Below, piece after piece: positions 22,323 to 34,581 of a stretch of DNA of 64,000 nt. Below the pieces are notes generated by a model. It did not search any database. It saw nothing but the letters and a program-made list of their open reading frames with translations, and was not told where the DNA came from. The position numbers were made by a program, and so were the translations under genes. This DNA comes from Magicicada septendecula. Taxonomy: Eukaryota; Arthropoda; Insecta; Hemiptera; Cicadidae. Position 1 is the first letter of the stretch. Each line of letters opens with the position of its first letter. The stretch is taken from assembly GCA_034769895.1 (NCBI GenBank), contig CM068368.1, positions 689,765,877 to 689,829,876 on the forward strand, read 5' to 3'.

Positions 22323-23149
22323 CGAGGCACGTCCAGAAAGTAAGAATACAACACTTGTTAAAAATCGAAAAATGAATATATTTTAATGAAATTGCAGGGT
22401 ATGTGCCAAAATATGTTATCATTTCTTCACATAATCACCATTGAGGTCAATGCACTTTTGACAGTCTCCATGACCTCCTCATCGTCAGAAAATCGCTGTC
22501 CACCCAAGAACTCCTTCAATTTGGTGAAAAGATGGTAATCCGAGGGTGCCAGGTCCGGGGAGTGGGGTGGGTGAGTCACAATGTCCCATCCAAACGACAC
22601 GAGCAGGTCCTGAGTGAGCCAGGTGGTATGGGGTCTGGCGTTGTCATGAAGGAGTGACACACCACGAGTCAGAATTCCCCTCCTTTTGTCTTTGATTTTT
22701 TGTTTCAACTTCTTTAGGGTCTCACAATATGCAGCAGCATTGATGGTGGTCCTTTGGGCATGAAATCGAACAAGATCCCGTTCTGGTCCCAAAAGACGGA
22801 TGCCATGATTTTCCTCTGTGAAGACTGAACTTTGAATTTTTTGGATGTTGGCGAATGGGTATGGCGCCACTGCAGAGACTGTCTTTTTGGCTCAGGAGTA
22901 TAGTGACACACCCACGTTTCGTCCCCAGTCACAATTGAGTCGAGAAAGGATTCACCCTCGGTACGTGGAGCAAACGGGGGACGAACTGGTTGACGTGTTA
23001 AGCTGCTGCGACGACATTTCGTAACGGACTGAGGCGCTCGATGTCTCATTTTGACCGTTAAGAACCTGTCTACACGTCACGGGTGCCAACTTTGAAAAAA
23101 AATTTCCCTATACACAGCCCTTGTATTCTTACTTTCTGGACGTGCCTCA
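22323..23149 (-). mobile_element. Mariner element, internally deleted
   Basis: Inverted terminal repeats of ~28 bp (GAGGCACGTCCAGAAAGTAA...) at both ends, flanked by TA at 22321-22322 and 23150-23151. Only 827 bp against ~1.3 kb usual for the family. Confidence 0.92.
22427..23049 (-). pseudogene. Mariner transposase remnant
   Basis: Two overlapping frames (23049-22714 and 22870-22427) need a frameshift. The catalytic triad is present as VTGDETW, LLHDNARPH and HSPDLAPSD. There are 34 residues between the second and third Asp (DD34D). The N-terminal helix-turn-helix DNA-binding part is missing. Confidence 0.9.
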
Positions 23150-23151
23150 TA

Positions 23152-23854
23152 TTTATGAAATCTGAAACATCCAGATTCAGCTCATGAAACAAAACTCCAA
23201 GTTATAATTAATAAAAATATAAGAGGCCTATACAAATACTTTATATAGATCCTATATACTTTATATAGAGCCTACAAATTACTTTATATAGATCTAGTTT
23301 TATAAAAATATGGGTTGAGGTAAATTGGTTTAATTACACACTCCCCCCCCCCACAAACACTTACAGTTTTATATAGACTGAATTATTAGTCATTATCGTC
23401 ATTAAAAAATATACAATTGTCACTGTTCCCTTTTTGAATCACCATCTCTTACCTCCACATAAAATACATATTGAGATATTGTGACAGTTACATTTTTATA
23501 TTGCTTTGTCCACATCTTCAACAATCTTCACAATTTAACTACAGTGAAAATGACATATAAAATGGAGGCAAGTTGTTAAAGGGATTACATTATGTTCCCT
23601 AATTACTAAATAAATAAGGTAAGTGCTAAAAAACATTTCTTTTTTTCAAAAATTTTAACATCAAATCACAAACGTACTTTGACATTAAGTAAAATAAGAA
23701 ACAGATTAATACAATAATAATTTCATATTTTTAAGATGTTTTTGTAAGTTTTCAAATTGGTATTACTCACCACCAAGATTATAATTATTGTTTGGTATCT
23801 AGTATGGGTTTGTATGGTCTCTTTTGGGTACATTATTGAATGCAATAAGCATAC
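23152..23854. other. Downstream of CacyBP exon 4; no exon recognised
   Basis: AT-rich. I looked on the minus strand for the last CacyBP exon and did not find a convincing one here. TATTTATGAAATCTGA at ~23151 is repeated inverted near 22286-22302 across the mariner. Confidence 0.5.
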
Positions 23855-23964
23855 CTGATTTTACTTTCCAGTGACTTTTCTCTATGTCTATTTTCTCCAG
23901 CAAATTTTTTATGGGTAGTATATAATTTCTGTTCTCTAGGCCTCTGACAACAAGCTCCATTGAC
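23855..23964 (-). CDS. CACYBP: Calcyclin-binding protein, exon 4
   Basis: 110 bp between an acceptor (ATTTCAG) and a donor (GTATGC). It encodes SMELVVRGLENRNYILP and KNLLEKIDIEKSHWKVKS, the end of the CS domain of CacyBP/SIP. That protein links Siah-1 E3 ligase to the Skp1 complex and binds S100A6. Phase joins exon 3 (AG|G = Arg) and leaves one base for the next exon, which was not found and may lie outside the window. Confidence 0.85.
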
Positions 23965-24021
23965 CTGAAATACATTTACACATACTACTTTTATTAACAA
24001 ATTTAACTGCACATAAATTCA

Positions 24022-24024
<3 letters not shown>

Positions 24025-24111
<87 letters not shown>
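24025..24111. repeat. (CT)n microsatellite in CacyBP intron 3
   Basis: About 86 bp of pure CT on the plus strand. ORFs of RERERER across it are artefacts. Confidence 0.98.
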
Positions 24112-24113
<2 letters not shown>

Positions 24114-24175
24114 CCTCCTCCTGCTGACCATTCTGCCATTCCAAATTGTCACTATGAATCTGAAAGCTCTCTCAC

Positions 24176-24272
24176 CTGTCTGTAAACTGTGTGCACACAC
24201 TGTCTGCTGGTAATGACTGCACATTTTTCAGTGTGACAAATATTTTTACAAATTTGTCTGACTGATCCCAAG
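24176..24272 (-). CDS. CACYBP: Calcyclin-binding protein, exon 3
   Basis: 97 bp, acceptor TTACAG, donor GTGAGAG. Encodes WDQSDKFVKIFVTLKNVQSL followed by PADSVCTQFTDR, the first half of the CS domain, closely matching animal CacyBP. The split codons at both edges agree with exons 2 and 4. Confidence 0.88.
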
Positions 24273-24669
24273 CTGTAACAATATAATCAGATTTTGTTTT
24301 ACAATATGTTTATAAAGTTACTTCCCAACACACAGTATGTGACATTTTACAATTAGATTATCAACTACTAGAACACACATTCCAATATAATTCATTCATC
24401 ATTACTACTATAATCAGAAATGGTTAAACCAGGAAATTACACAGATTTTCAAATACTATCTGACAATCTAAATATCACCACACTTATCAAAATTAATTTC
24501 ACAATTATTAAAGAAAATTTTGTAAAAAATTATGTAGTGATAAGGAAATATGATAATAATATGAAACATTTAATGATCTTATGTAGCCTAAGATTTTCAT
24601 CATAAGTGGGACTATTAAAAGGTAAGGTTCCACTTGATTTTACAGCAATATTTTGTAACATAATCTTAC

Positions 24670-24877
24670 CATAATTAGTGAGTTTAACATCATAACATCT
24701 GTTCTGATTCTGTATACACGATGAGTTCTTTACTGCACTTTCATTAGCACTCTGCTGCTCCCTTAACTTTATCATTTCAGTCTCCAGCTTTCGTGTTTCA
24801 AGTGATAACATAACCTTTATCCGTTGCCGAGTAGCATGTGCCATTAACTGATTTAACTCATCAACATCCATTTGAAG
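24670..24877 (-). CDS. CACYBP: Calcyclin-binding protein, exon 2
   Basis: 208 bp, acceptor TTGTGCAG, donor GTAAGATT. Encodes LQMDVDELNQLMAHATRQR and LETRKLETEMIKL, the helical N-terminal Siah-interacting domain, ending CYDVKLTNY plus one base of the Ala codon completed in exon 3. The ORF extends past the donor to 24530, but those residues do not belong to the family. Confidence 0.88.
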
Positions 24878-26474
24878 CTGCACAATTTTTTAAAAGTAGA
24901 CTAATAAAGTAAATAACATTTTTAATTTGACAAAAAAAATCTAGTACAGTATCTGATAATACAAAAACTGTGTTCTATGAAATATGTAATACAATGTGGT
25001 ACTTGTCTCTTAAATAAACCATGTTGATTTTCAGAACACATTGGACAATTATCAAAACTTTACACTTCAATAATGCTGATGTAACCTACAATATTAGAAA
25101 AATATATTTTCTGTAATAATTACATAAGAATAAAATGTGAATGAAAACAGAAACATAACACTTTTTAAAATAAATGTATAGTTTGAACTACTTCTCCAAA
25201 CATATCACTGCCTTTGGCAAATGAACGGTCCTGTAGGAATTTGGCAAATGAAATGTAAAAAGCTGCTCCATAATATTAACTGAAAATAAGTTTTATGTTT
25301 TATAATATAATGTAATAACATAATGTGTTGGAAGGCAGAAAACATGGGAGTGGAGAATTACTACCAACCAATCTTTGGACTGATCACCAAAAGTAAAGAA
25401 CATAAAAGTGGTTATTTACTTCATTGTTCACTTCAAGGATTAAGCCTTGAGATCTGTTCCGGTCATTTACTTTATTCATTAAATAAAACAATGTGTTCAA
25501 AAAATAACTAAAAAAAACTAAACTGTTTATTTTATAAACCATAAAACACACACAACTCAAAGTACGTTACTCCACTGGACTTTGGACTTGCAACTCCCGG
25601 TGTGTGACAGAGCTCAATTTTTAACATACCTCAACTATTCCTAAATAAAGCAATTCTAATCCTAATTTTGTTTTCTTACAGATATAATAGATGTAATTTC
25701 CAGAAAACAAACTGTTTACAGAGTAAAGTAAAACGTTAATAGTAACTATTTTTAAGCAAGAAGTAAGTCCTGTTACATGACAGGGATCCCGAATAGTAAG
25801 CTACCTTACTTTGAGTTGTGTTGTTTGTGAATTGTAAAATAAAAGGATGTACAATTTTTAGTGAACTAAACTGTATTAGGTTTTTATATGTTTTCTTCCA
25901 TTTGTGTCTTCACCGAACATCACACTTTGTTCCCAATAACATGGTTTATCGTGTACTAAAACACTTTGCATAATAATTAAATGAAATCAAATGGTAACAA
26001 AATATAATTTAGATATAAACAACAAATGTTATATTAGCTAAAACAACTCATTGAATTATGATAAAACATTGAACTGAGAAACAGCTGGTTAACAATCTGA
26101 CAATAAAATTTCAATATCACTGCAATGATCTGCTTCAGAAGGTAATAAAAAGAAGTTCTTTGAAAATCTGGTTTGCTTGTTTAACTGACAAATACCATTT
26201 TGTTCTTAATCACATTTTATTCTCATTTAATTATTAAACAAAGTGTATTCAGTAATTTTACGTGTTACACCAACACAACATTCTGTTGATCACAGTTTTT
26301 TAACTGAAGTCCTTCAAAAAATTGTATCCCAAAACACATGAAAATCTAGGTGGTTTAGTTAAGAGACAACTGTTAACAATACAATTTTTATTAAATGAGC
26401 TGTTTCAGACAATACTTGGAAATTAAAATAATCACACACACACATACACACACACAGATCTCCTCAGCCCAATA
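24878..26474 (-). other. CACYBP: CacyBP intron 1, 3' portion
   Basis: AT-rich intron. A ~15 bp inverted pair, CACAACTCAAAGTA at 25551 and TACTTTGAGTTGTG at 25807, may mark a 270 bp MITE. A short (CA)n lies near 26433-26455. No exon seen. Confidence 0.6.
25551..25820. repeat. Possible MITE bounded by short inverted repeats
   Basis: CACAACTCAAAGTA and its complement sit 270 bp apart, with weaker complementarity outward. No convincing target duplication. Confidence 0.3.
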
Positions 26475-26476
26475 TA

Positions 26477-27795
26477 CCGTATTTTCGCCTGTACTATAAT
26501 GTGCCCTCGTGTATAACGCTCACCACAAATTTTTTGCAGAAAAAATGCGAATCATGTACCTATTTGTGGTGAGAAACAGATGAACAAATTTATTAGGACA
26601 TAGAAAAATATATGTTGTTTGAATATTATAATGTGCAGAGAAAGTTTCATACAAAATAATAGAATAAAATGTGTTTACCATACCTATTTATTTGTAAACA
26701 CAAAACTGAAATATTAATATCAATATATCTTAAAACTTACACAAGTTGTGCTTTTTGTTTAGTTTGTTATGATTGTTGTTTTTCACTAACACACAACATT
26801 TGCATTCAACATTCTTCATTTGTTTCTGACGAAGGGAGTATGGAATTACTCTCATCTTCTGATGCACCTTTTTTTGTTGTATCCTGTTGAGCTGATTGGC
26901 ACAGGCTTCACAGCTTTTTCATCAATACTCGTAGCCACTGACATATTGCAAAAGACAAAACACTGGTCTGCATTCCCAATATGAGACGAATCGAAACTGT
27001 TCGTATGCCTCGTTTGTATGATAAATTTATGAAACTCAATAATTTTATTTCTGTTCTCTTGAAGTAACCTTTGAGCCACAGTAGTTCTTCTTCAAACTGA
27101 AAGACCGTGTCTGTGAAGACACCATACACACCAACCAAGACTAGCACAAAACTGTGTATTGTCTACTTTAAGAAGTTGAGTGATTTCATAGCTTCAATCC
27201 ATACCATATTAGTAGTAACAATGAAAGCCTTTACTAACTCAACTAGGTGCTTTACTATTTCTATTTCTTTTTTCCACTGCCAGACATTAGATTCCGATAC
27301 ATCAGTATCACGATGCTGTGATTTTTTTTTGTGAATTTTATTACGGATAACAATTATTTAAATTAGTTAAACTAAGGGGCACAGGACAAGTGGAGATGTT
27401 CATTAACTCATTATGAATATACAATGTGTTTCATAACACACACAATACCAGTAATGAACTACTGTAGAAAACAACAGACTAACTACAACAAACAAGTACA
27501 GTAACAGAATGCTACAACAGAGTACCATTATAAGTCTACAACATGAACAAATAACTGATAGAGTAGGGGGTGAACACTGCAAAGTAAATTACCGGTAAAT
27601 TAAATTTTACTATTACTATACTCAAGCCTGCCAATTTTAAATGACATTGCCAACTCTGCCATGTACATTCTGATCATTGCAGATCTACAATTTACCATGT
27701 TAAAATATATTACTCGTGTAGGCCTATAATGTGCACCCACATTTTTCAGAACAAAATCTGGGGAAAAAGTGCGCATTATACATGAGAAAATGTGG
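26477..27795 (-). mobile_element. pogo-like DNA transposon in CacyBP intron 1
   Basis: The left end CCGTATTTTCGCC and right end (minus) CCACATTTTCTC are imperfect inverted repeats, each followed by TGTA-ATG type sequence and flanked by TA (26475-26476, 27796-27797). Confidence 0.72.
26855..27147 (-). pseudogene. pogo/jerky-type transposase remnant
   Basis: Fragments in two frames. One reads FHKFIIQTRHTNSF then SHIGNADQCFVFCNMSV, SIDEKAVKPVPISSTGYNK. This matches the region of pogo/Tigger/jerky transposases around the first catalytic Asp (IGN-DQ-P-FFDMP, EKG-K-V-I-TTG). Heavily decayed. Confidence 0.65.
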
Positions 27796-27821
27796 TATTA
27801 AAGTTTTTCACATTTTGGATT

Positions 27822-29071
27822 TGTTGATAAACAAACTTCATCGAAATAAATAAATAAAATAAAGCCGCCAGGAACTTACCTGCGATCTTTCTTCGCTTAC
27901 TTACCTTGTATAAATTTCGATCAGAAGCCCAGAGTCGCCACGATGTTTTAGGCTATACATCGAAACCTTAACACTCTACCTTAATAAAAAAATGGGACAA
28001 TTTTGCAATCTGACTACCCCCCAATAATAATTCAGAAGAACCCGGAATCGTTAGACGAATCTTTCAGCACAGAACACTAGGAAGTGGTAATGACGAAAAA
28101 ACTACACTAACACATGGTTACTGAAACAAGACCTTTTAATTTATTCTACCCAAATTACCTCATTTTTAGTTATGAAAACAAAATAAAAAATGTAATAAAA
28201 CAAAACCTTTGCTTAATATTTTTTACATATTCCTAGTCTAACCCTTAATCTAAAAAAGACGAACCCAGTTTGCCACACAAACACACATACATTTTATATC
28301 CCCTAAAATTTTGGTGAAATTATTTATATAGTGAATAATAATGATGGGTTACGTAACGGCCAGTGTTTCTCTTTGCCACGTGATGCACTAGATGTATACA
28401 AATGTTTTGTCAGTCCCGTACATTTTTTACTTTTCTTCCTTCTTCACTTCACTTATTCTTTTCTAGGGTATTGTTTCACTTATTAGTACCGGTTTATAAC
28501 TTTCCGTCAAAACTTAAAGTTTTTTGGTGCCCAGGAGTCTTAGCTCGCGTCCGGCCGACGACGCGGCGATATGTCGACTGACTTTTCATGCGGGCGGATG
28601 TCACTGCCTTTCTTACTACCAAATGTCGTCGCTGTTCACAGCCTTCATGTGGCAAATTGTTAGTAGTGGCACCGGGAACATGGGTTATTAATGTGTGTTA
28701 GATGGTGACGATATCTTGAAGCACTGGTTACGTCACTCCAAGGGGCGTGTTCTTGTCAAACTTCCGTCAGCATGGGACAACGTTGCTGACAAAATTAGTT
28801 ACCTTTGGGCCATATTGGTTTGGTGCCTAAGTGTCGTTAGTGCGCCCCGATGTTGTTTGCGCGTTTGTGTGCACCACACAGCACTACAGTTATTGGAATT
28901 CAATTGCGTTGACAGCCTGCATCGCATTCCAACGCCTCGACTACTTGCACAACTTCACATCACTGATTCGTTGCTTGACGACAAATTTAATTAACATGGG
29001 ACTGGCCACGCAGATGGGAAACAAATTTATATTAATAAAATAAAATCCTCTCCCTTTTTAGCCCCGTTACA
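27822..29071 (-). repeat. E3 3' LTR
   Basis: 1250 bp; on the minus strand starts TGTAACGGGGC and ends TATCAACA. The ORF at 28695-28994 is repeated in the other LTR and is not a gene. Confidence 0.95.
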
Positions 29072-29430
29072 ATACCTCCCCAATGAGAGATCTTTTGTCG
29101 AGACAAAAGAACTCTCATTGCTAAACCCCTAAGAGGATCGGAGAGGATATGGTGCCAACAACCCCCCGTTAATTTCTTAACGCTTCATGGGTAAACTACC
29201 CCCCCTAGCTCGGCGACTATGGCTACACCTGAATGAGATTACTGGACTTCTCTATCCGATCCCAACACCATAAAATCGAACAGACACGCACCACAGCGCA
29301 CCTAACTTTCTATCATTCTACCCCCAAAATCAAAACCCTGGTCTTATACCATGCCAGATCCTCAACCGATGTGTTCCCCCTTACATGCACACTGGGCTGC
29401 CTTTAGCAAGTACTGGGCGCGTACACATAT
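29072..29430 (-). promoter_or_regulatory. E3 conserved 3' block with pre-PPT hairpin
   Basis: On the minus strand: CATATCCTCTCCGATCCTCT, then a hairpin (29120-29081) of two 9 bp stem segments around one T-T mismatch (CAATGAGAG, TCTTTTGTC / GACAAAAGA, CTCTCATTG). The purine tract TTGGGGAGGTAT and the LTR follow. Upstream strings match E1 15655-15960. Confidence 0.8.
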
Positions 29431-31734
29431 TCATTAATACATCCTAACAAATTCCTTATTTAAAATTAAAAAAATATTTATCTTGTAAATTCGAAATTCA
29501 TTTATGTTCAAAACCAAATTGTTATATCTCCATTACTTCCTCAAAAAAACAAAAATAAAAAATCTTTTACATCAATACTACTAACAATCACAAAAATTTG
29601 CATATCTCATTAAAACATGAACTCACTTATCGTAACATTTGATTATACAGATATACTAAACAATGTAATTCAATAAAACACTAGCAATACACATAAACAA
29701 TAATATACATGAAACTCAAACATCACCTATATATGGCAGGCGGAAAAATAAATTTTTTTTTTTTTTTTAATTAAATTTATCAAAATATCATTTTTACCAA
29801 TCTCAGAAAAAATCAAAATCATTTATATCAATTAACGACAAAATTGCATCAATCAATTGCTAGAAACTGGTTTTGTCTATAACATCAACCATCAGCTGAT
29901 CTCTCTGGGTCAAGTCAACGACCTTGACATACATATGTTACACAAAGCTACATCATAAAATACATGAAACACCTTTAAAATTCTTTACCTTCAAACATAA
30001 TAAAATAAGACATACAAAATTAACATGGTTATTTTCATCTTACTATAAACAATAAAATTTACATTTAAATTGACCAAAATTACATATTTTATAGCTTTAC
30101 ATTATTCTCAAATTCTATTAAAATCTGTGACTTGTTTCAATTATTTTTTACCTTTTGACTACGACTTTGTTTCTTTAATATTTTCACTCTCAATTAGTTT
30201 GGGTGACTCTTGTTTACTCATAACAACATTTCAATTTACAACTTGGCATTTATCTATATATAATCTTTCCCCCTTCTGACTCTATCACTCACTAACAGAT
30301 TTTACCTAGTATGACACCCATCTATCAGAACATCTACCAACCATTCTCTACCTCTAACTTACTACTCAACTCATTTCGAATCATTCTACCCTTATAACAA
30401 AAAAATACTCTCTACCCCTTTGTACTCAGGATGTGTGTTCCCTTCCCACTGCTCATTCCCTTATGTTGGTTACTGGACCCCCCTTGGTAACCCTTTCCGG
30501 CGCTAATCGGTTCCCCTCCCGCCACGTTTTTCGTTGAGGACTCCTTATCCCACCACCCCCCCCTTACAAAATTCCCACCAACTAATTACTCTCCCAATAC
30601 ATCACTTTCATCTACAAAATATCTCCATTTATTTATTACCTCAATATATCACTCATTACTCTACCTATTTTCCCCATAGCTACTGTGTCACTATTACATC
30701 TCAAATTCTACATTATGTTTATTCACAACAATCTTACTTTATTCAACTCCCCTTCTAAACTTAACTTGGACTGATTTAATTGTCTTAACGAAATATTACT
30801 CACCCAAATTCTAACCTTTACTACATTTTACATTACAGTTACCATTGAAAAATCAAAATTATCTTAAACATATTTTACCATTTAATTCAAAATCTCTCAA
30901 ACACATTGAAAATACTATATTCAAATATTAATTATATTCAATTTTAATTATATTCAAATATTTAATTACATTGAAAAAAAATCTGCAAACTATTTCTAAG
31001 TGACATAGTACGTATATAGCATCAATAATCAGCTGATTCTCTTGGCAAGGTGAATGATCTTACTACAGATATGTTTTAAAATTATATAAAGTGCACATGT
31101 TCATAATTCTTACCCTTCATATACTACCTGCAATTACTACAAATACACAAAATTACATATAAAATCCATACTTACAGTACATCACTCATACACTGTCATA
31201 AACACACAAATATAAACACCAAACACCAATAACTCCATGTACCTTCTGAAATATTTTAACAATCATGTTATTCCACAAACCAAATACAATTTAACATTCA
31301 TTGATCTATTAATTATTATCACATTTAAATCTCATAAAATCATTTAAATTCATTAGAAAAATTTCTTTATACACATTTCAAATCAATCAAAAATATTTAA
31401 ACATCTCAAATTATTTACTTCAATTAATTATTAAAAACAACATATTTAATTACCTTACTTCCAAACAATTACAATTTATTTATTATAAACTCATTACGGT
31501 ATTTATTTAGTCTGCTCAAAATATTATTATTATTATTAGTACACCAATTTCTACTACATACACACATTGTTTACATTACATACTTGTTACAATACAAACA
31601 CAATTAATTTCACTAAAATTTATTTACAAATCTTCATCATTAATTTTTCAATTTACCACACTTCATTTCCTAATTCAGCAAGGTCATAACCACAAATTAA
31701 AATATTTAGACTGTCCATACACTGATTTTTTAAT
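29431..31734 (-). other. E3 3' noncoding region
   Basis: No gene. Landmarks in minus orientation: a module with ATCATTCACCTTGCC and CAGCTGATTATTG (31062-31020), a block matching E1 14467-14615 (30545-30425), GTCAAGG...CTTGACCC with CAGCTGATGG (29945-29885), a T/A run and CCTGCCA (~29780-29735). Confidence 0.65.
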
Positions 31735-32825
31735 TCAACATCCATCGTCGTATAGATATCTTATTTTTTTATAACACTTCTCATTCTTACTCACACTCCA
31801 TTTATTATTATTATTAATATAATAACCCATTACCTCTATGTCATTCATTGTACCATTATACTTTATAGGATTATTCCCTTTTATTATTTCATAACCCTTG
31901 TCAATATTAGTTATTTTTGTCCAGTCTCCATCAGTAATTTTACTCAACATCAAGTCAGTTATTTTATCATCATCATCAAAATAATTATCCATCTCCATTT
32001 TACCAGGTAAGCCACTTTTTTCATCTCTCTCAATATCTAACACCTGCACCAACCTTTCATAACCTCTATTTATTTCAAAAATCTCTCTCTCTTTCTCTCA
32101 TCACAACACCATATCACATTTTCTCTCTCACTCCATGCAAAGGGCACCACTAAATACTTATTACCTCTACTACCAGGTAAACCACAAAAAACTAAGGGAC
32201 CATCCGAAGACACCTCGTCTTCCACACCACCACCGGAGGAAACTCTGTCCTCATAAAACCACTGTGAAACCTCTGTTTCACCATAAACTAGGGGAAAATT
32301 TGCCCTTTGCACCTCTAAACTTCCATCTAAATTCTCTTCATGCTCTCTCTCACTCTCGTTAACAATTACTAACTCATCACTCATTTCTACTCCTACTAAA
32401 CTCTCATCGCCACTATCGTTATTCAATGTATCACTCTCTGATACCACATTTTCAATTATATAACCATTATTCTTTTTTAACATTATTTCATCATTATAAT
32501 TACTTATATTAACACCACCACTTACCTTGTCTACTATTCCTTAATTATTTTTCGTTATATTACTACCACCACCAACACTTACCTGTTTTAATTCAGCTTC
32601 TGTATTCTCCTTTAATTGACATCTATCTCCTTCCCATTTCTCGTCCCGTTTATTCATCTTTGTGTTTAACTCGTCAAAATGTTTATCCATCCTATCAAAA
32701 TCCTTGTTTATAACACCCCTTAGTTCATCAAAACCCTTATTCATATTATCATATATTGTTTTCAAAAGATTCATTACATCATCCCGTGAACGCTCTTTTT
32801 CTGCGGTTTCGTTTACCTCAGCCAT
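31735..32825 (-). pseudogene. E3 protein, broken: coiled coil plus DDG-ending C-terminal domain
   Basis: Starts at ATG 32825. A coiled coil follows with F-DEL/FDRMDKHFDEL repeats. An in-frame TAA is at 32541-32543. The frame continues to 32070 with NLDGSLEVQRANFPLVYGE, EVSSDGP and VVPFAWSE. A frameshift in a GA run near 32075 separates the last part, which ends KKIRYLYDDGC at 31735. The middle part is closely shared with E4, and the C-terminal shape with E2. No Gag core, zinc finger or enzyme. Confidence 0.75.
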
Positions 32826-33119
32826 GTTTAAACAAAATTATTTATAATATACCCTTTATATAGCGCCCACTATACCCTTCTAACACACACTAATTATTCA
32901 GTTTAAATCAAAATACCCACACATAAACTAGTTATCCAAATATAAAAGTAAACACAATAATTTCATAAGCACGTTACGCTACCACCACATAACCTAATTT
33001 AACGTAATTATATACGATAATTTTTTACAAATACGCCGTTACCAAATCCTACTTTCTGTGCTTAAAATAGGTCTAACTCGTATAAAATTATATCAGGATC
33101 CTGGCAGTGAGTCGCCAAT
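32826..33119 (-). promoter_or_regulatory. E3 primer-binding site and leader
   Basis: On the minus strand TGGCGACTCACTGCCAGGA follows the 5' LTR by two bases. The TGGCGAC and TGCCAGGA parts match the E4 PBS. The leader to the ATG at 32825 is otherwise featureless. Confidence 0.65.
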
Positions 33120-34375
33120 TGTTGATAAACAAACTTAATCGAAATAAATAAAATAAAATACAGCCGCCAGGAACTTACCTGCGATCTTTCTTCGCTTACT
33201 TACCTTGTATAAATTTCGATCAGAAGCCCAGAGTCGCCACGATGTTTTAGGCTATACATCGAAACCTTAACACTCTACCTTAATAAAAAAATGGGACAAT
33301 TTTGCAATCTGACTACCCCCCAATAATAATTCAGAAGAACCCGGAATCGTTAGACGAATCTTTCAGCACAGAACACTAGGAAGTGGTAATGACGAAAAAA
33401 CTACACTAACACATGGTTACTGAAACAAGACCTTTTAATTTATTCTACCCAAATTACCTCATTTTTAGTTATGAAAACAAAATAAAAAATGTAATAAAAC
33501 AAAACCTTTGCTTAATATTTTTTACATATTCCTAGTCTAACCCTTAATCTAAAAAAGACGAACCCAGTTTGCCACACAAACACACATACATTTTATATCC
33601 CCTAAAATTTTGGTGAAATTATTTATATAGTGAATAATAATGATGAGTTACATAACGGCCAGTGTTTCTCTTTGCCACGTGATGCACTAGATGTATACAA
33701 ATGTTTTGTCAGTCCCGTACATTTTTTACTTTTCTTCCTTCTTCACTTCACTTATTCCATTCTAGGGTATTGTTTCACTTATTAGTACCGGTTTATAACT
33801 TTCCGTCAAAACTTAAAGTTTTTTGGTGCCCAGGAGTCTTAGCTCGCGTCCGGCCGACGACGCGGCGATATGTCGACTGACTTTTCATGCGGGCGGATGT
33901 CACTGCCTTTCTTACTACCAAATCTCGTCGCTGTTCACAGCCTTCATGTGGCAAATTGTTAGTAGTGGCACCGGGAACATGGGTTATTAATGTGTGTTAG
34001 ATGGTGACGATATCTTGAAGCACTGGTTACGTCACTCCAAGGGGCGTGTTCTTGTCAAACTTCCGTCAGCATGGGACAACGTTGCTGACAAAATTAGTTA
34101 CCTTTGGGCCATATTGGTTTGGTGCCTAAGCGTCGTTAGTGCGCCCCGATGTTGTTTGCGCGTTTGTGTGCGCCACACAGCACTACAGTTCTTGGAATTC
34201 AATTGCGTTGACAGCCTGCATCGCATTCCAACGCCTCGACTACTTGCACAACTTCACATCACTGATTCGTTGCTTGACGACAAATTTAATTAACATGGGA
34301 CTGGCCACGCAGATGGGAAACAAATTTATATTAATAAAATAAAATAAAACCCTCTCCCTTTTTAGCCCCGTTACA
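33120..34375 (-). repeat. E3 5' LTR
   Basis: 1256 bp, near-identical to 27822-29071. Donor-like CAAG|GTAAGTAAG (33204/33203) and CAG|GTAAGTTC (33179/33178) lie near its 3' end in the CacyBP sense direction. Confidence 0.95.
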
Positions 34376-34581
34376 GATTTTACTTTTCCTGTCTTATGCC
34401 TCATGTTTTCATATCCAATGTAATATCAAAACACTGATCATAAGACACAAACCAACACAGACAATTTTAAAAAATGCACACAAAACACCAGCATAAATAC
34501 ATTAAAATATAATAAATAAAAAAGAAGCAATTTTTTTTTTTTAATTATACCTCATAAAATGCTCTCAAATACATACTAACT

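Larger units (their letters stand above)
27822..34375 (-). mobile_element. E3, pol-less LTR retrotransposon in CacyBP intron 1
   Basis: A 6.55 kb minus-strand element with LTRs at 33120-34375 (5') and 27822-29071 (3'), flanked by GATT (27818-27821 and 34376-34379). It has the PBS, a broken single ORF, a long noncoding region, the conserved hairpin block and a PPT. No pol remnant. Roughly ten differences between LTRs. It has the same orientation as CacyBP. Confidence 0.93.

Noticed and set aside
22141..22422. 93-codon minus-strand ORF as CacyBP last exon
   Set aside because: It runs through a mariner terminal repeat, and its residues do not match the CacyBP C-terminus.
24003..24224. Arg-Glu repeat ORF
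   Set aside because: Translation of the (CT)n microsatellite in CacyBP intron 3.
24530..24669. Extension of the CacyBP exon 2 ORF beyond the donor
   Set aside because: Does not match the family, while the GTAAG donor and the next exon give a perfect continuation.
28695..28994. 99-codon ORF, repeated at 33994-34293
   Set aside because: Sits in the E3 LTRs antisense to the element; no family recognised; repeated only with the LTR.
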